Shown piece by piece: positions 17,496 to 27,139 of a DNA stretch of 64,000 nucleotides. How positions within the stretch are numbered: the stretch's first letter is position 1; each line of letters starts with the position of its first letter. The notes under the pieces were generated by a model. That model worked only from the letters and a program-made list of their open reading frames with translations, was not told where the DNA came from and ran no database searches. The stretch spans positions 51,565 through 115,564 of the forward strand of contig CAYRSC010000002.1 of NCBI GenBank assembly GCA_964427155.1. The letters are read 5' to 3'. Source of the DNA: Desulfothermus sp964427155. GTDB taxonomy: Bacteria; Desulfobacterota; Desulfovibrionia; Desulfovibrionales; Desulfothermaceae. The translations under genes were made by a program, and so were the position numbers.

Positions 17496-20210
17496 TTGTC
17501 CCGTTTAAAAAGATATTCAGAAGATACATATAGGAGGGTAAAGAGCATTCTTTCCAGGATAGGGGACCTACCCTCCTTCCCCTCCATAGCCATCCACGCC
17601 CTTTCTCTCTCCCTGGAGGGAGATGTGGATCTGGAGGAGCTGGGAAAGATAATAGAAGGAGATGTGGCCATCTCTATGAAGATATTCAGGGTGGCCAATA
17701 ATCTCTCCAATCTTCCTTCTTCAAAGATAACATCTCTACCTCTGGCCATTTCTTATATAGGACTTACCAATCTTCAATGTATCCTGGCAGGGGCACTTTC
17801 CTGTGGCATAATGGAGTCTATTTCTTCTTCCTTTTATGATATTCAACGTCAGATCTGGACCCATAGTCTGGCGTGTGGAATATTTTCTCAGCTTGTGGCC
17901 CAGTGTTGTTATCCTGAAATACATCAGGAGGCCTTTGCCGCGGGCCTCCTCCATGATGTGGGTAAGGTGGTTTTTCTTGTGGCAGAGCCTTCCAGTTATA
18001 AGAAGGTCCTAGAAAGGCTTCCCAGGAAAAATAGCTCTATTGATGCAGAGTTTTCTGTGTTTCAGGTAGATCATACCCTTTTGGGAAAGAGGCTGGCTAG
18101 TCAATGGAATCTTCCTGAAAAGTTTCAGGATGTAATGTCTTATCACCATCTCACCACATTTTCTCTAAGGGAGCTTCCATCCTGTGGAGAGATCTTGTTG
18201 GTGGTGAAATTGGGTAATATCCTTGCCCATGAATTTTTTGTTGAAGATAATGGTGAAATTATTTTTGAGGAAGAAGAGGAGGCAGATCGTATAAGAAGGG
18301 CCTTGGGGATTTCTCCCCAGGAGATGGAAAGTATAAGGGAGAAATTTTTAAAAAGCTATCCAGAAAAGGCCCGTCTGTTTGAATTAGAGGCAGATTTTGG
18401 TCAGCTATACCTTTCCACCATCAAAAGGGCCAACTTAAAGATAAGTGAACTTGCCCTGGATATAAATATAAGGCGTCAGCAACTTAAAAAACTTACGGAG
18501 ATCCAGGCACTAGTCAATAAGATAGGGCTGGAAGTAAGTAAGGCCAGCTCCACATCTGATGTATTTAAGGTGGTTGCAGATGCCTTTTTGGGGTATCCTG
18601 TGTTTCGAGCTGGTTTGATCTATGTCCTGGATAGGGATAACTGGCTCCTGGATGGGTATATATGGCACCTGGAGAAGGGTGCTCGTGCCATAAGGTGTTT
18701 TCTGGATAAAGATGGTTCCCCTGTATGGGATAGTCACAGTTCTAAGTTTTCTCCCATTTTAAAGGAGCTTTTTTCTTCTTATAAGGATAGGATTGGTCTG
18801 AAGAAGGATATATGTGGTCTCAAAGATGCCCCTCTAAAGAAGGGGCCATTTTATACACTCCCTCTATGTTGTGAGCGCATCCCCCTTGAAGGGGAATTGT
18901 GTCTTGCACCTGCAGATGTGGACTTTTTCTTTGCTGAAGGGGAAAGATTGGTATTTTATAATATAGTAAAGTTCATTGTCTCTTCCTTGGAAAATGTCCT
19001 ATTGCGAGAGAGACTTGAAAAGAAGACAGAAGAGCTCACCTTTGCCCTGTGGAAAAATCAACAACTTCAGCAAAGGATGCTACATACTGAAAGGCTTGCT
19101 ATTGCTGGTCAGCTTGCTGCAGGTGCGGCCCATGAAATAAATAATCCTCTGGCAGTTATTAATGCCCGTGCTCAACTTTTACATTTAAAGGAAAAGGATC
19201 CAAAAAAACAGAAACATCTTCTTCAGATAACAGAACAGATTGATAGAATAAGTAATATACTTTCCAGATTAATGGATTTTGCCAGACCTGCACCCCCTGC
19301 TCTTTCCATGGTGGATGTATCTTCTCTTTTGGATAAGGTCCTGGACTTTGTGGCCCCAGGTCTCAGAAAACAAGGTATTGAAGTAATAAAAGATTATGAT
19401 AGGGAACTTCCCCTTATAAAGGCAGACCCAAGTCAACTGGAGCAGGTCTTTTTAAATCTTCTCATAAACGCCCAACATGCCTTGGAGGGGAGAGAAAAGG
19501 CTAGAATAAGGGTCTCCACCAGACATCATAAATCTCAGAATAAGGTCATTGTGGAGATAGAAGATAATGGATGCGGAATATCTTCCAGGCACTTGAAGAC
19601 TATATTTGACCCTTTCTTTACTACTAAGCCCCCGGGAAAGGGCACAGGTCTGGGACTCTCCATATCCAATTCCATAGTGGAAAATCATTATGGGAGACTT
19701 GAGATAAAAAGTAAGGAAGGAGAGGGTACAAAGGCCATTATAACCCTTCCCATAAATATAGAAGAACTCAGGGAACTGGATTCCCTTTCCTCTATCTCGG
19801 TGCAGAGGGACTCTTTTAACATAAGGCCCCATATCCTGATTGTGGATGATGAGACCCATATTCAGGAGATCCTTATGGAGACCCTTGAGTCTGAGTCTAT
19901 GTCCGCCACTGCCTGTTCCAATGGTATGGAGGCATTGGAACTCATTGAAAAGAAGAGATTTGATCTCTTATTGTTGGACATGAAGATGCCTGTACTGGAT
20001 GGCCTTTCTCTTATAAACGCCATTCGTAGTAGGGATATGCATATCCCAATTATCGTGATTACAGGGATGGCCACCCATGAAGAAATGAAGGAGGCCATAA
20101 GTAAGGGTGTATATAAATGCATTCGCAAGCCATTCCATATAAAATCCCTCCTCAGGGATATAAGGGAGGTCCTGTCTCAGGAGGGCTTTTTTGAAGAATA
20201 CGAGGTCTAG
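17496..20210 (+). CDS. Hybrid signalling protein: HDOD, histidine kinase and receiver
   Basis: A 904-residue multidomain signalling protein beginning with TTG after GGGAGAGGTGGGGG. The HDOD domain covers roughly residues 15-215 (LPSFPSIAIHALSLSLEGDV; AAGLLHDVGKVVFLVAE). The middle (about 330-500) resembles a GAF-like sensor. The HisKA box has the phospho-accepting His546 in GAAHEINNPLAVI. The ATPase domain shows LEQVFLNLLINAQHAL, EIEDNGCGIS and GKGTGLGLSISNSI. A C-terminal receiver has DDE and the phospho-acceptor Asp828 in LLLLDMKMPVLDG. No transmembrane segment is visible, so it is probably cytoplasmic. It overlaps the FlhG-like gene, so a link to flagellar number or cell polarity is possible but unproven. 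Confidence 0.88.
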   Translation: MSRLKRYSEDTYRRVKSILSRIGDLPSFPSIAIHALSLSLEGDVDLEELGKIIEGDVAISMKIFRVANNLSNLPSSKITSLPLAISYIGLTNLQCILAGALSCGIMESISSSFYDIQRQIWTHSLACGIFSQLVAQCCYPEIHQEAFAAGLLHDVGKVVFLVAEPSSYKKVLERLPRKNSSIDAEFSVFQVDHTLLGKRLASQWNLPEKFQDVMSYHHLTTFSLRELPSCGEILLVVKLGNILAHEFFVEDNGEIIFEEEEEADRIRRALGISPQEMESIREKFLKSYPEKARLFELEADFGQLYLSTIKRANLKISELALDINIRRQQLKKLTEIQALVNKIGLEVSKASSTSDVFKVVADAFLGYPVFRAGLIYVLDRDNWLLDGYIWHLEKGARAIRCFLDKDGSPVWDSHSSKFSPILKELFSSYKDRIGLKKDICGLKDAPLKKGPFYTLPLCCERIPLEGELCLAPADVDFFFAEGERLVFYNIVKFIVSSLENVLLRERLEKKTEELTFALWKNQQLQQRMLHTERLAIAGQLAAGAAHEINNPLAVINARAQLLHLKEKDPKKQKHLLQITEQIDRISNILSRLMDFARPAPPALSMVDVSSLLDKVLDFVAPGLRKQGIEVIKDYDRELPLIKADPSQLEQVFLNLLINAQHALEGREKARIRVSTRHHKSQNKVIVEIEDNGCGISSRHLKTIFDPFFTTKPPGKGTGLGLSISNSIVENHYGRLEIKSKEGEGTKAIITLPINIEELRELDSLSSISVQRDSFNIRPHILIVDDETHIQEILMETLESESMSATACSNGMEALELIEKKRFDLLLLDMKMPVLDGLSLINAIRSRDMHIPIIVITGMATHEEMKEAISKGVYKCIRKPFHIKSLLRDIREVLSQEGFFEEYEV

Positions 20211-21501
20211 GATAATTTCTGTGGCCAGTGGGAAGGGGGGAGTGGGAAAGACCTCTTGCGCCCTTAATCTCGCCTATTGTCTTTGCAAAGAAGGGAAAAA
20301 GGTCTGTTTGATTGATGCAGACCTGGGTCTTGCAAATATAGATGTGATACTGGGAATACAACCTCATCTTACCCTGGAAGATGTTATTTTCAGAGGAAAG
20401 TCCATTGAAGAGGTGCTAGTCTCCATATATGAAAATCTGGATATTCTTCCAGGAAGCTCTGGAATACCTGCCCTAGCAGACCTGTCCCATGAGAGACGGA
20501 AAAGATTTATAGAAGGCTTCTCCCATCTCAAGGGCTATGATTTTATCATAATAGATAATTCTCCTGGCATAGCCCCGTCGGTGCTTTCCTTTTGTCTTTC
20601 TGCCCCTGAGCTTATTGTGGTCTCTACTCCTGAGGCCACCTCTATAACTGACGCCTATGCCCTTATAAAGAGTCTTAAGAGGAATGGCCTGAGATATCCC
20701 CCTTTTTTTGTGTTAAACAGGACCCTTTCTCGTGAACAGATAAAAAAGGTGGTCTTTAGGTTAAACGAGGTGTGCAAGAGGTTTCTGGAATTGCCACTTT
20801 TGTTTTTGGGGGCCATCTTTGAGGATAGGATCTTTAAAAAGGAGATGGAAATAAAGGCGCCATTGTGCGCTTTTGCCCCTGATTCTACAGCGGGTAGATG
20901 TTTTAGGATAATCACCCGCAGGATACTGGATAGGCCACGCAAGGACATATTCTATTCTTCCATGGATGAATTTATAGAGCAATCCATTATCCAGTTTGTC
21001 TCCAGGGTCAATGTTTCTGGAGGGGCCCATATGGGTCTGAAGAGGTCCCTTTCCCATTTTATTCATAGAATGTCCTCACACCAGGTTTCAGAAGAGGAGA
21101 TGAGGAATACCCTTGCTATGTTAGAGGATGCCGCTGGTAAGATACGAGAGAGGTTGGAGCATTCCCTCCAGAGGGGCACGATTGCCATCTATTCTGAAGA
21201 CCCATATATGCGCACTATGTTGGAAGACCTGCTTCGGGATAGAGATTATCAGGTGGAGGTAATAGGGGAGGGGACAGACCTGAGGAGGGCCCATTTGATA
21301 ATATTTCACCATATCCCAGAGAAGACCAACCACTATATCCTGGAGAGGATATTGGGAGCCAACATCCCTATTCTCCTCATATCCTCTTTTCGGGAACTCA
21401 TTGGGGAGAAAAATGTGAATGCCCTTCTGGCTTCCCCATTCAAGATCCAGGACCTATATCATCAGGTGGAAAAACTCCTTCAAGGGAGGAGAGGGAAATA
21501 G
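20191..21501 (+). CDS. FlhG/MinD-like ATPase with a degenerate receiver-like C-terminus
   Basis: A 436-residue protein. Residues 1-260 are a MinD/FlhG-type P-loop ATPase: SVASGKGGVGKTSCALNLAY (deviant Walker A), CLIDADLGLANIDVILGI, and FIIIDNSPGIAPSVLSFCLS. FlhG controls flagellar number in many polar flagellates. Residues about 330-430 resemble a receiver fold (GTIAIYSEDPYMRTMLEDLL; PILLISSF; SPFKIQDLYHQVEKLL), but the phospho-acceptor Asp is replaced (HLIIFHHI) and the invariant Lys before PF is Ser. The TTG start overlaps the kinase gene by 20 bases and has GGAGGG upstream. It could also be a general MinD-like polarity factor, since no flhF is visible nearby. Confidence 0.8.
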   Translation: MKNTRSRIISVASGKGGVGKTSCALNLAYCLCKEGKKVCLIDADLGLANIDVILGIQPHLTLEDVIFRGKSIEEVLVSIYENLDILPGSSGIPALADLSHERRKRFIEGFSHLKGYDFIIIDNSPGIAPSVLSFCLSAPELIVVSTPEATSITDAYALIKSLKRNGLRYPPFFVLNRTLSREQIKKVVFRLNEVCKRFLELPLLFLGAIFEDRIFKKEMEIKAPLCAFAPDSTAGRCFRIITRRILDRPRKDIFYSSMDEFIEQSIIQFVSRVNVSGGAHMGLKRSLSHFIHRMSSHQVSEEEMRNTLAMLEDAAGKIRERLEHSLQRGTIAIYSEDPYMRTMLEDLLRDRDYQVEVIGEGTDLRRAHLIIFHHIPEKTNHYILERILGANIPILLISSFRELIGEKNVNALLASPFKIQDLYHQVEKLLQGRRGK

Positions 21502-21504
21502 GTT

Positions 21505-22623
21505 ATGGGGAAGGGGAGACAGGTGTGGATAAGTGCCCTGGAGACCTCTGCAGACCTCCATGGGAGCTTTCTGATAAGGAGGCTGAGGGAGATGGAACCC
21601 TCCCTTGGACTTGTGGGTATTGGAGGGAGGAATATGAGGTCTCTTTCCTTTCGTGCACTATTGAAGGCAGAGGATTTTTCTGTAATGGGGCTATGGGAGG
21701 TGGTGGCCTATCTTCCCCGTATAGTAGGGGCCTATAGGAGAATTGCCAGGATATTTCAGAGGGAGGAGATGGGGGCAGTGGTATTGATAGATGCCCCAGA
21801 CTTCCATTTCAAAGTGGCCTCCATGGCTTACAAAAGAGGAATCCCCGTGATTTACTATATAAGCCCCCAGGTGTGGGCGTGGAGGAAAGGGAGGATAAGA
21901 TTTTTAAAGAGGTACGTCTCTAAGCTGTGCTGTATCTTTCCCTTTGAGAAGGACTTTTTTGCTAGATGGGGGGTGGAGGCGGAGTATGTGGGACATCCCC
22001 TTATGGAGTATCTGGATTTCTCCTCTTTGGATAAGATGGGGAGGGATAAAGATTCCCTGGTGATATTGCCTGGAAGTCGGGTGAAAGAGATATCTTCGCT
22101 TCTTCCTGAGTTTTCCAAGACATGTGATGTAATAAATGCCCATTTCCCCTTAAGGCATATAAGGCTGGTAGTTGCCCCCAATATAGACCCTGCCCTTATA
22201 AGATCACACTGGGCTTCTTCCCTTCCCTATGAGGTGGTGAATTTTGAGAAGAGATATGAGGCAATGGCCCAGAGTGAATTTGCCCTTGTGGCATCTGGAA
22301 CGGCCTCATTGGAATGTGGCCTGTTGAAGACCCCAGCAGTGGTTGCCTATCGCATATCCCTTGCTTCATACATTATGGCCAGGATATTTGTCCATATAAA
22401 CCATATAAGCATGACAAATATTATCCTTGGGGAAGGGATATTTCCGGAGTTTATTCAGAGAGATGTTAAGGCTGAAAAGATGTCTCGCCCCATTGTAACA
22501 TGGAGAAATTCGCCCCCCTCCCTAAGGGAGATAAAAAAAAGACTCTCTTTGTTAAGAGAGAGCTTTGGGAAAAAGAGGGCATCCCTTGAGACTGCAAAGA
22601 TTGTACTTCAGACCCTGGGATAG
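21505..22623 (+). CDS. lpxB: Lipid-A-disaccharide synthase LpxB
   Basis: Joins UDP-diacylglucosamine and lipid X to form the lipid A disaccharide at the inner membrane. The 372-residue protein has the start WISALETSADLHGSFLIRRL, VVLIDAPDFHFKVA, YYISPQVWAWRKGRIRFLKR, VGHPLMEYL, and the sugar-nucleotide region ILPGSRVKEI with SGTASLECGLLKTPAVVAYR. The classic family start reads GExSGD, whereas here it is ETSADLHG. It starts three bases after the FlhG-like gene. Confidence 0.94.
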   Translation: MGKGRQVWISALETSADLHGSFLIRRLREMEPSLGLVGIGGRNMRSLSFRALLKAEDFSVMGLWEVVAYLPRIVGAYRRIARIFQREEMGAVVLIDAPDFHFKVASMAYKRGIPVIYYISPQVWAWRKGRIRFLKRYVSKLCCIFPFEKDFFARWGVEAEYVGHPLMEYLDFSSLDKMGRDKDSLVILPGSRVKEISSLLPEFSKTCDVINAHFPLRHIRLVVAPNIDPALIRSHWASSLPYEVVNFEKRYEAMAQSEFALVASGTASLECGLLKTPAVVAYRISLASYIMARIFVHINHISMTNIILGEGIFPEFIQRDVKAEKMSRPIVTWRNSPPSLREIKKRLSLLRESFGKKRASLETAKIVLQTLG

Positions 22624-22637
22624 CAGGAGCATCCTCC

Positions 22638-23438
22638 CTATCTTTTGAGCCTACTTTCTGCATAATGGAGCATCTTTTTTGCCTCCTTAAAGGATGGATT
22701 TATCTCCAGGGCCTGTTTTGCCACCCTTGCGGCCTTTTCCCACTCCTTCATGTCAATATATACCCTCCCTAGATTAAAGAGGAGATATTCGTCGTCAGGG
22801 CTTCTGGAGATGGCCTCTTTAAAGGTCTTTTCTGCCAGTTCCAGTTTGCCTGCCCTTCTCAAGGCTATGCCCAGCTTGTTATATACATGGATGGCAGAGG
22901 GGTCATCGGTATAGGCATGTTTAAGGTATTGGAGGGCCTGTTCCACCATCCCCTCTTCCATGTAAATATCACTGATGGAGATCTTGAGGTCTGTATCTTC
23001 CTTAAAGGTATGGATGAGGTTTTTAAAGACCTCATCAGCCTCTTTATATTTTTTGTCTTTTAAAAGTCCCCGGCCTTTTTCCAGTTCCCGGTGTTTTAAC
23101 CGCTCCAGCTCCTCCATCTGTCTTTTGGCCTCATCCACAGCAGAGGTCTGGAATTCCAGGATGGCCTGTTGAAGGAGGGACCATAGCTCCCTTTCATGGC
23201 CTGGTTTATATTCCAGGGAGATGGGATATTGTTGAATAAAGTCCTTATCTATCTTGAGGAGATAGAGGCACTCCTCTAATTTGTTGATAAAGTCCTTTTT
23301 TTCATGTTTCAGGAGAGGGGTCTTTAAATATATGGTGAGTGCCTCATGGATGCTTATAAGGGCAGAGAGGAACTTTTTCTTTTTTAAGAGCATCCCCACT
23401 GCACTTAACTTGGACCGGGCCTTGCTTATCTCTGACAT
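22638..23438 (-). CDS. TPR-repeat protein of unknown function
   Basis: A 266-residue soluble protein. The N-terminal 110 residues are helical and unfamiliar (SALISIHEALTIYLKTPLLK). The C-terminal half carries about four tetratricopeptide repeats, clearest at AIHVYNKLGIALRRAGKLEL and EYLLFNLGRVYIDMKEWEKA. No signal peptide or membrane helix is present, so it likely acts as a cytoplasmic scaffold. It lies four bases after carA on the same strand and converges on lpxB. I cannot assign a partner. Confidence 0.8.
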   Translation of the reverse strand: MSEISKARSKLSAVGMLLKKKKFLSALISIHEALTIYLKTPLLKHEKKDFINKLEECLYLLKIDKDFIQQYPISLEYKPGHERELWSLLQQAILEFQTSAVDEAKRQMEELERLKHRELEKGRGLLKDKKYKEADEVFKNLIHTFKEDTDLKISISDIYMEEGMVEQALQYLKHAYTDDPSAIHVYNKLGIALRRAGKLELAEKTFKEAISRSPDDEYLLFNLGRVYIDMKEWEKAARVAKQALEINPSFKEAKKMLHYAESRLKR

Positions 23439-23441
23439 AAC

Positions 23442-24566
23442 CTAACTCACCCTTTTTACCATTTCTGCAAAATCCTTAAAAAAATACCGGGAATCATGGG
23501 GGCCAGGGGCGGCCTCGGGATGATATTGCACCGCCATGATGGGAAGTTTTTTGTGCACAAACCCTTCTAGGGTGTTGTCGTTTAAGTTAATGTGGGTCTG
23601 TTTGAGGTAATCTACGCGGGATATATCCACACAGAACCCATGATTTTGAGAGGTTATCTCCACGTGGGACCGGTCTATCCTCTTTACTGGATGGTTTGCT
23701 CCATGATGGCCAAACTTGAGTTTATAGCTTGAACCTCCCAATACAAGTCCCAGTATTTGATGTCCCAGACATATTCCCCCTGTGGGAAAGTCTTCTATGA
23801 GTAGGGATACTTCATGGAGGATATCCTCTAAGGCCGCTGGGTCTCCTGGTCCATTGGAGAGAAATATGGCGTGCGGGGAAAGCTCCTTTATCTGGGAGGC
23901 AGTAAAAAAAGAGGGTACCACCAGGACCTCAAAACCTTCCTTTTCCAGTAGCCTGAGGATATTCCACTTTACCCCAAAATCATATACCACCAATTTGAGT
24001 CCGCTCCCCTTCCACTTATATCTTCCCTTGTGGAGTTCTACTGGATGAGGTCCTCCTTCCCACCTGTAGGGCCTGGGAGTTGTTACCTCTCCAACCAAAT
24101 TAAGCCCTTCCATTGGGGGGATAGAGCGTGCCTTTTCCACCACCTTTGTGGGATCATCCTCCAGGGTAGAGATATATCCGCGCATGGCACCGTGCAGTCT
24201 TATATGTCTGGTAAGGGCGCGGGTGTCTATGCCCTCTATTCCCATTATATTGTGTTCCCTTAGATATTGAGGGAGGGAGAGGGTACTTCTCCAGTTAGAG
24301 GGAAGTTTGCAACACTCTTTCACAATAAAACCTGAGAGGTGAATACCCCTGGACTCCACGTCCTCAGGATTTATCCCATAATTACCTATATGGGTATAGG
24401 TCATGGTCACCAGCTGGTGTCGGTAAGAGGGGTCTGTAAGCAATTCCTGATATCCTGTCATGGCAGTATTAAAGATAACCTCACCCCCGCTCTCCCCTTC
24501 CCCTGTAAAGGATAACCCCTGAAAATAAGTGCCATCTTCAAGGGCTAAAATAGCTGGCACTGACAT
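23442..24566 (-). CDS. carA: Carbamoyl-phosphate synthase small (glutaminase) subunit
   Basis: Hydrolyses glutamine and passes ammonia to CarB for carbamoyl phosphate, a precursor of arginine and pyrimidines. The 374-residue protein starts ILALEDGTYFQGLSFTGEGE and has FNTAMTGYQELLTDPSYRHQ. The class I amidotransferase domain has the nucleophile Cys266 in GGICLGHQILGL and the His/Glu pair in YHPEAAPG. The ATG at 24566 follows GGAG at good spacing and overlaps the kdsB end by 22 bases. carB is not in this window. Confidence 0.96.
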   Translation of the reverse strand: MSVPAILALEDGTYFQGLSFTGEGESGGEVIFNTAMTGYQELLTDPSYRHQLVTMTYTHIGNYGINPEDVESRGIHLSGFIVKECCKLPSNWRSTLSLPQYLREHNIMGIEGIDTRALTRHIRLHGAMRGYISTLEDDPTKVVEKARSIPPMEGLNLVGEVTTPRPYRWEGGPHPVELHKGRYKWKGSGLKLVVYDFGVKWNILRLLEKEGFEVLVVPSFFTASQIKELSPHAIFLSNGPGDPAALEDILHEVSLLIEDFPTGGICLGHQILGLVLGGSSYKLKFGHHGANHPVKRIDRSHVEITSQNHGFCVDISRVDYLKQTHINLNDNTLEGFVHKKLPIMAVQYHPEAAPGPHDSRYFFKDFAEMVKRVS

Positions 24567-25309
24567 GGACACGTCTCCTTACGCAAAATTTTTTCTACCT
24601 TAGCCAAATCCTCTGGGGTGTCAACCCCACAGCCACTGTAGGGGGTAATGGATACATGGATGGGGATGCCATTTTCCAGGAGACGCAGTTGTTCCAGCCT
24701 TTCTGCCTGTTCCAGGGGAGAGGGGGAGAGGGAGGTAAATTCTCTTAGGGCAGAGAACCTGAAGGCATACATCCCCACATGTCCTAGGAATTGTCCTGAA
24801 TAGGAATTAAAGTAATAGGGGATGGGGGAGCGGGAGAAATACAGGGCCTCCCCCCTTACATTTAATACTACCTTTACTATATTTGGATCTATCACCTCCT
24901 CAAAGGAGATCCTCCTGGCCAATGTGGCTACCTTTATGTGAGGGTCCTTAAAACAATCAATGAGGGAGGATATCATCTCAGGCTCCAGTAGTGGCTCATC
25001 CCCCTGAATATTTATTATTACATCTTCTTCGCCTGCTCCAAGGTGGAGTGCCGCTTCAAACACCCTGTCTGTACCTGAGGGATGTTTAGAGGAGGTCATA
25101 ATCACTTCCACGTTAAGCCGCTGGGCCTCTTTTTGGATAGCTTCATGGTCTGTGGCAAGATAGAGACCATGAAGCTCTCTACATCTGGAAGCCCTCTCAT
25201 ATACATGGAAGAATAGGGGTTTCCCAAGGAGAGGGGCAAGAGGTTTTCCTGGGAATCGGGTGGATGCGTATCTCGCAGGAATAATGCCAATGAATTTTTT
25301 CTCTGACAT
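24545..25309 (-). CDS. kdsB: CMP-KDO synthetase (3-deoxy-manno-octulosonate cytidylyltransferase)
   Basis: Activates KDO with CTP for attachment to lipid A. The 254-residue protein is of normal length, with the start IGIIPARYASTRFPGKPLAP, the EVIMTSSKHPSGTDRV segment and VIINIQGDEPLLEPEMI. The C-terminus (GVDTPEDLAKVEKIL) fits the family. It lies upstream of carA with overlapping ends and is divergent from pilB. Confidence 0.96.
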   Translation of the reverse strand: MSEKKFIGIIPARYASTRFPGKPLAPLLGKPLFFHVYERASRCRELHGLYLATDHEAIQKEAQRLNVEVIMTSSKHPSGTDRVFEAALHLGAGEEDVIINIQGDEPLLEPEMISSLIDCFKDPHIKVATLARRISFEEVIDPNIVKVVLNVRGEALYFSRSPIPYYFNSYSGQFLGHVGMYAFRFSALREFTSLSPSPLEQAERLEQLRLLENGIPIHVSITPYSGCGVDTPEDLAKVEKILRKETCPCQCQLF

Positions 25310-25330
25310 TTTGTCACCTCATAAAATCCA

Positions 25331-25359
25331 TTGAAATTAGGAAAATACTAGCTTATAGT
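25331..25359 (+). promoter_or_regulatory. Sigma-70-type promoter upstream of pilB
   Basis: TTGAAA (25331-25336) and TATAGT (25354-25359) are separated by 17 bases in the kdsB-pilB divergent gap, predicting a start near 25366, about 34 bases before the pilB ATG. Confidence 0.6.
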
Positions 25360-25399
25360 AAGTGCCTATCGTCAACATTAAGATAAAAAGGTTTAGCGT

Positions 25400-27112
25400 A
25401 TGATTAGTGCCACATTTATTCGTGAAATACAAGAATTATTGTCCCTCTCAGAGGAAGACATTGCAAGGATAAAATCCATTCAGAAGAAGGAAAAGGTGAA
25501 CTTTGCCTGGGCGGCGGTCCTGGGGAATTATATGCAGGAGTCTCGCTATGTAGATATATTGAGTAAAAAACTTGAATTGCCAGCGGTTGATCCCACAGCG
25601 CTGGAGATCCCCCAGGGAGTGATAGATAAATTACCTGCCCCTATTCGTAAGAAATATAAGTGCGTCCCCTTTTATATAAAGGACAAGTCCATTTTTGTGG
25701 CCATGGGGGAGCCAGATAATATCTTTGCCTTTGATGATATAAGGTTTTGTACAGGACTTACTCCTGTGATCCACGTAAGTACCCCCACCCAGGTCCAACA
25801 GGTCTTGGATGAGATTGAACAACAGGTGTCAGAGGGCTCTTGTGTAGAAGACCTCTTAAAGGGGATGGAGGATGCAGAGGACGTGGATGTGGTAAGTGAT
25901 GAGGAGGAAGAAGGAGATGAGATCTCCCTTATGCAAGAGGCCAATCAGGCCCCAGTGGTGAAGATGGTTAATCTAATCATCATGGAGGCCATATCCAAAC
26001 GGGCATCGGATATTCACATTGAGATGTATGAGAAGGAGATGAGGGTGAGATTTAGACTGGATGGGGTGTTAAAGGAGATAATGAAACCCCCTTTAAAGAT
26101 AAAAAATGCCCTTATCTCCAGGATAAAGATAATGGCGAATCTAAATATTGCGGAGAAGAGGCTCCCTCAGGACGGCAGGATAAAGGTAAAACTCCAGCAG
26201 GGAAAGGAGGTAGAATTCAGGGTCTCTATCCTTCCCACCCTCTTTGGGGAAAAGGTAGTAATGCGACTACTGGATAAATCTGCCCTGATGCTGGATATGA
26301 GCAAGCTGGGACTTGAGGAGAGTACTTTGCAGGGGGTGGAGGAGTGTATTAAGAGGCCCTATGGGATGTTTTTGGTAACAGGTCCCACAGGGAGTGGAAA
26401 GACCACCACCCTCTATTCTGCGATTTTGGAACTCAACCAAGAAGGGGTTAATATTGTTACTGCTGAAGACCCTGTGGAATTCAGTATAATGGGGATAAAT
26501 CAGGTACATATTCGGGAGGAGATAGGACTTACCTTTGCCTCTGCCCTACGTTCCTTTTTGAGACAGGACCCTGATATTATCCTGGTGGGAGAGATAAGGG
26601 ACCTAGAGACTGCTGAGATAGCCATAAAGGCGGCTCTCACAGGACATCTGGTCCTTTCCACCCTTCACACCAATGATGCCCCCAGTACTATTGCTAGGAT
26701 GATTAATATGGGAGTAGAGAAATTTTTACTTGCATCTGCGATAAATGGTATAATGGCCCAGCGTCTAGTGAGAAAGCTATGCCCTATGTGCAAACGGGAG
26801 GCAGAGAAGGATGAGAAACTCCTCAAACGTCTGGGAATGACAGAAGAGGAGATAGCCACTCATACCATCTATGAGCCCGTGGGATGCTCCAATTGTAACC
26901 ATACTGGATATAAGGGGAGGTTGGGGGTATATGAACTTCTTTTAAATTCTCCAGAGATCCAGGAACTCATTCTGAAGGATGCCACTTACCAGGAGATTAA
27001 GGAGATGGCCATATCGCAGGGGATGCTTACACTTCGTAGAAGTGCCCTTGTGAAGCTCATGGCTGGCCTCACCTCTGTGAAAGAGGTGATGAGGGTCACC
27101 ATAGATGAATAG
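25400..27112 (+). CDS. pilB: Type IV pilus assembly ATPase PilB
   Basis: Hexameric cytoplasmic ATPase that powers pilus extension, 570 residues. An MshEN-type domain forms the N-terminus. The ATPase core has Walker A GPTGSGKTTT (about residues 328-337), the Asp box VTAEDPVEF, Walker B ILVGEIRD and the His box HLVLSTLHTNDAP. A zinc site is formed by CPMCKRE and GCSNCNHTGYKGR, typical of PilB/GspE. Between the N-terminal domain and core is an acidic linker (DEEEEGDEI). pilC follows, favouring pilus over type II secretion, though GspE cannot be excluded. Confidence 0.92.
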   Translation: MISATFIREIQELLSLSEEDIARIKSIQKKEKVNFAWAAVLGNYMQESRYVDILSKKLELPAVDPTALEIPQGVIDKLPAPIRKKYKCVPFYIKDKSIFVAMGEPDNIFAFDDIRFCTGLTPVIHVSTPTQVQQVLDEIEQQVSEGSCVEDLLKGMEDAEDVDVVSDEEEEGDEISLMQEANQAPVVKMVNLIIMEAISKRASDIHIEMYEKEMRVRFRLDGVLKEIMKPPLKIKNALISRIKIMANLNIAEKRLPQDGRIKVKLQQGKEVEFRVSILPTLFGEKVVMRLLDKSALMLDMSKLGLEESTLQGVEECIKRPYGMFLVTGPTGSGKTTTLYSAILELNQEGVNIVTAEDPVEFSIMGINQVHIREEIGLTFASALRSFLRQDPDIILVGEIRDLETAEIAIKAALTGHLVLSTLHTNDAPSTIARMINMGVEKFLLASAINGIMAQRLVRKLCPMCKREAEKDEKLLKRLGMTEEEIATHTIYEPVGCSNCNHTGYKGRLGVYELLLNSPEIQELILKDATYQEIKEMAISQGMLTLRRSALVKLMAGLTSVKEVMRVTIDE

Positions 27113-27139
27113 TTAATGGATCCTTATTAGGAGAGAGCC

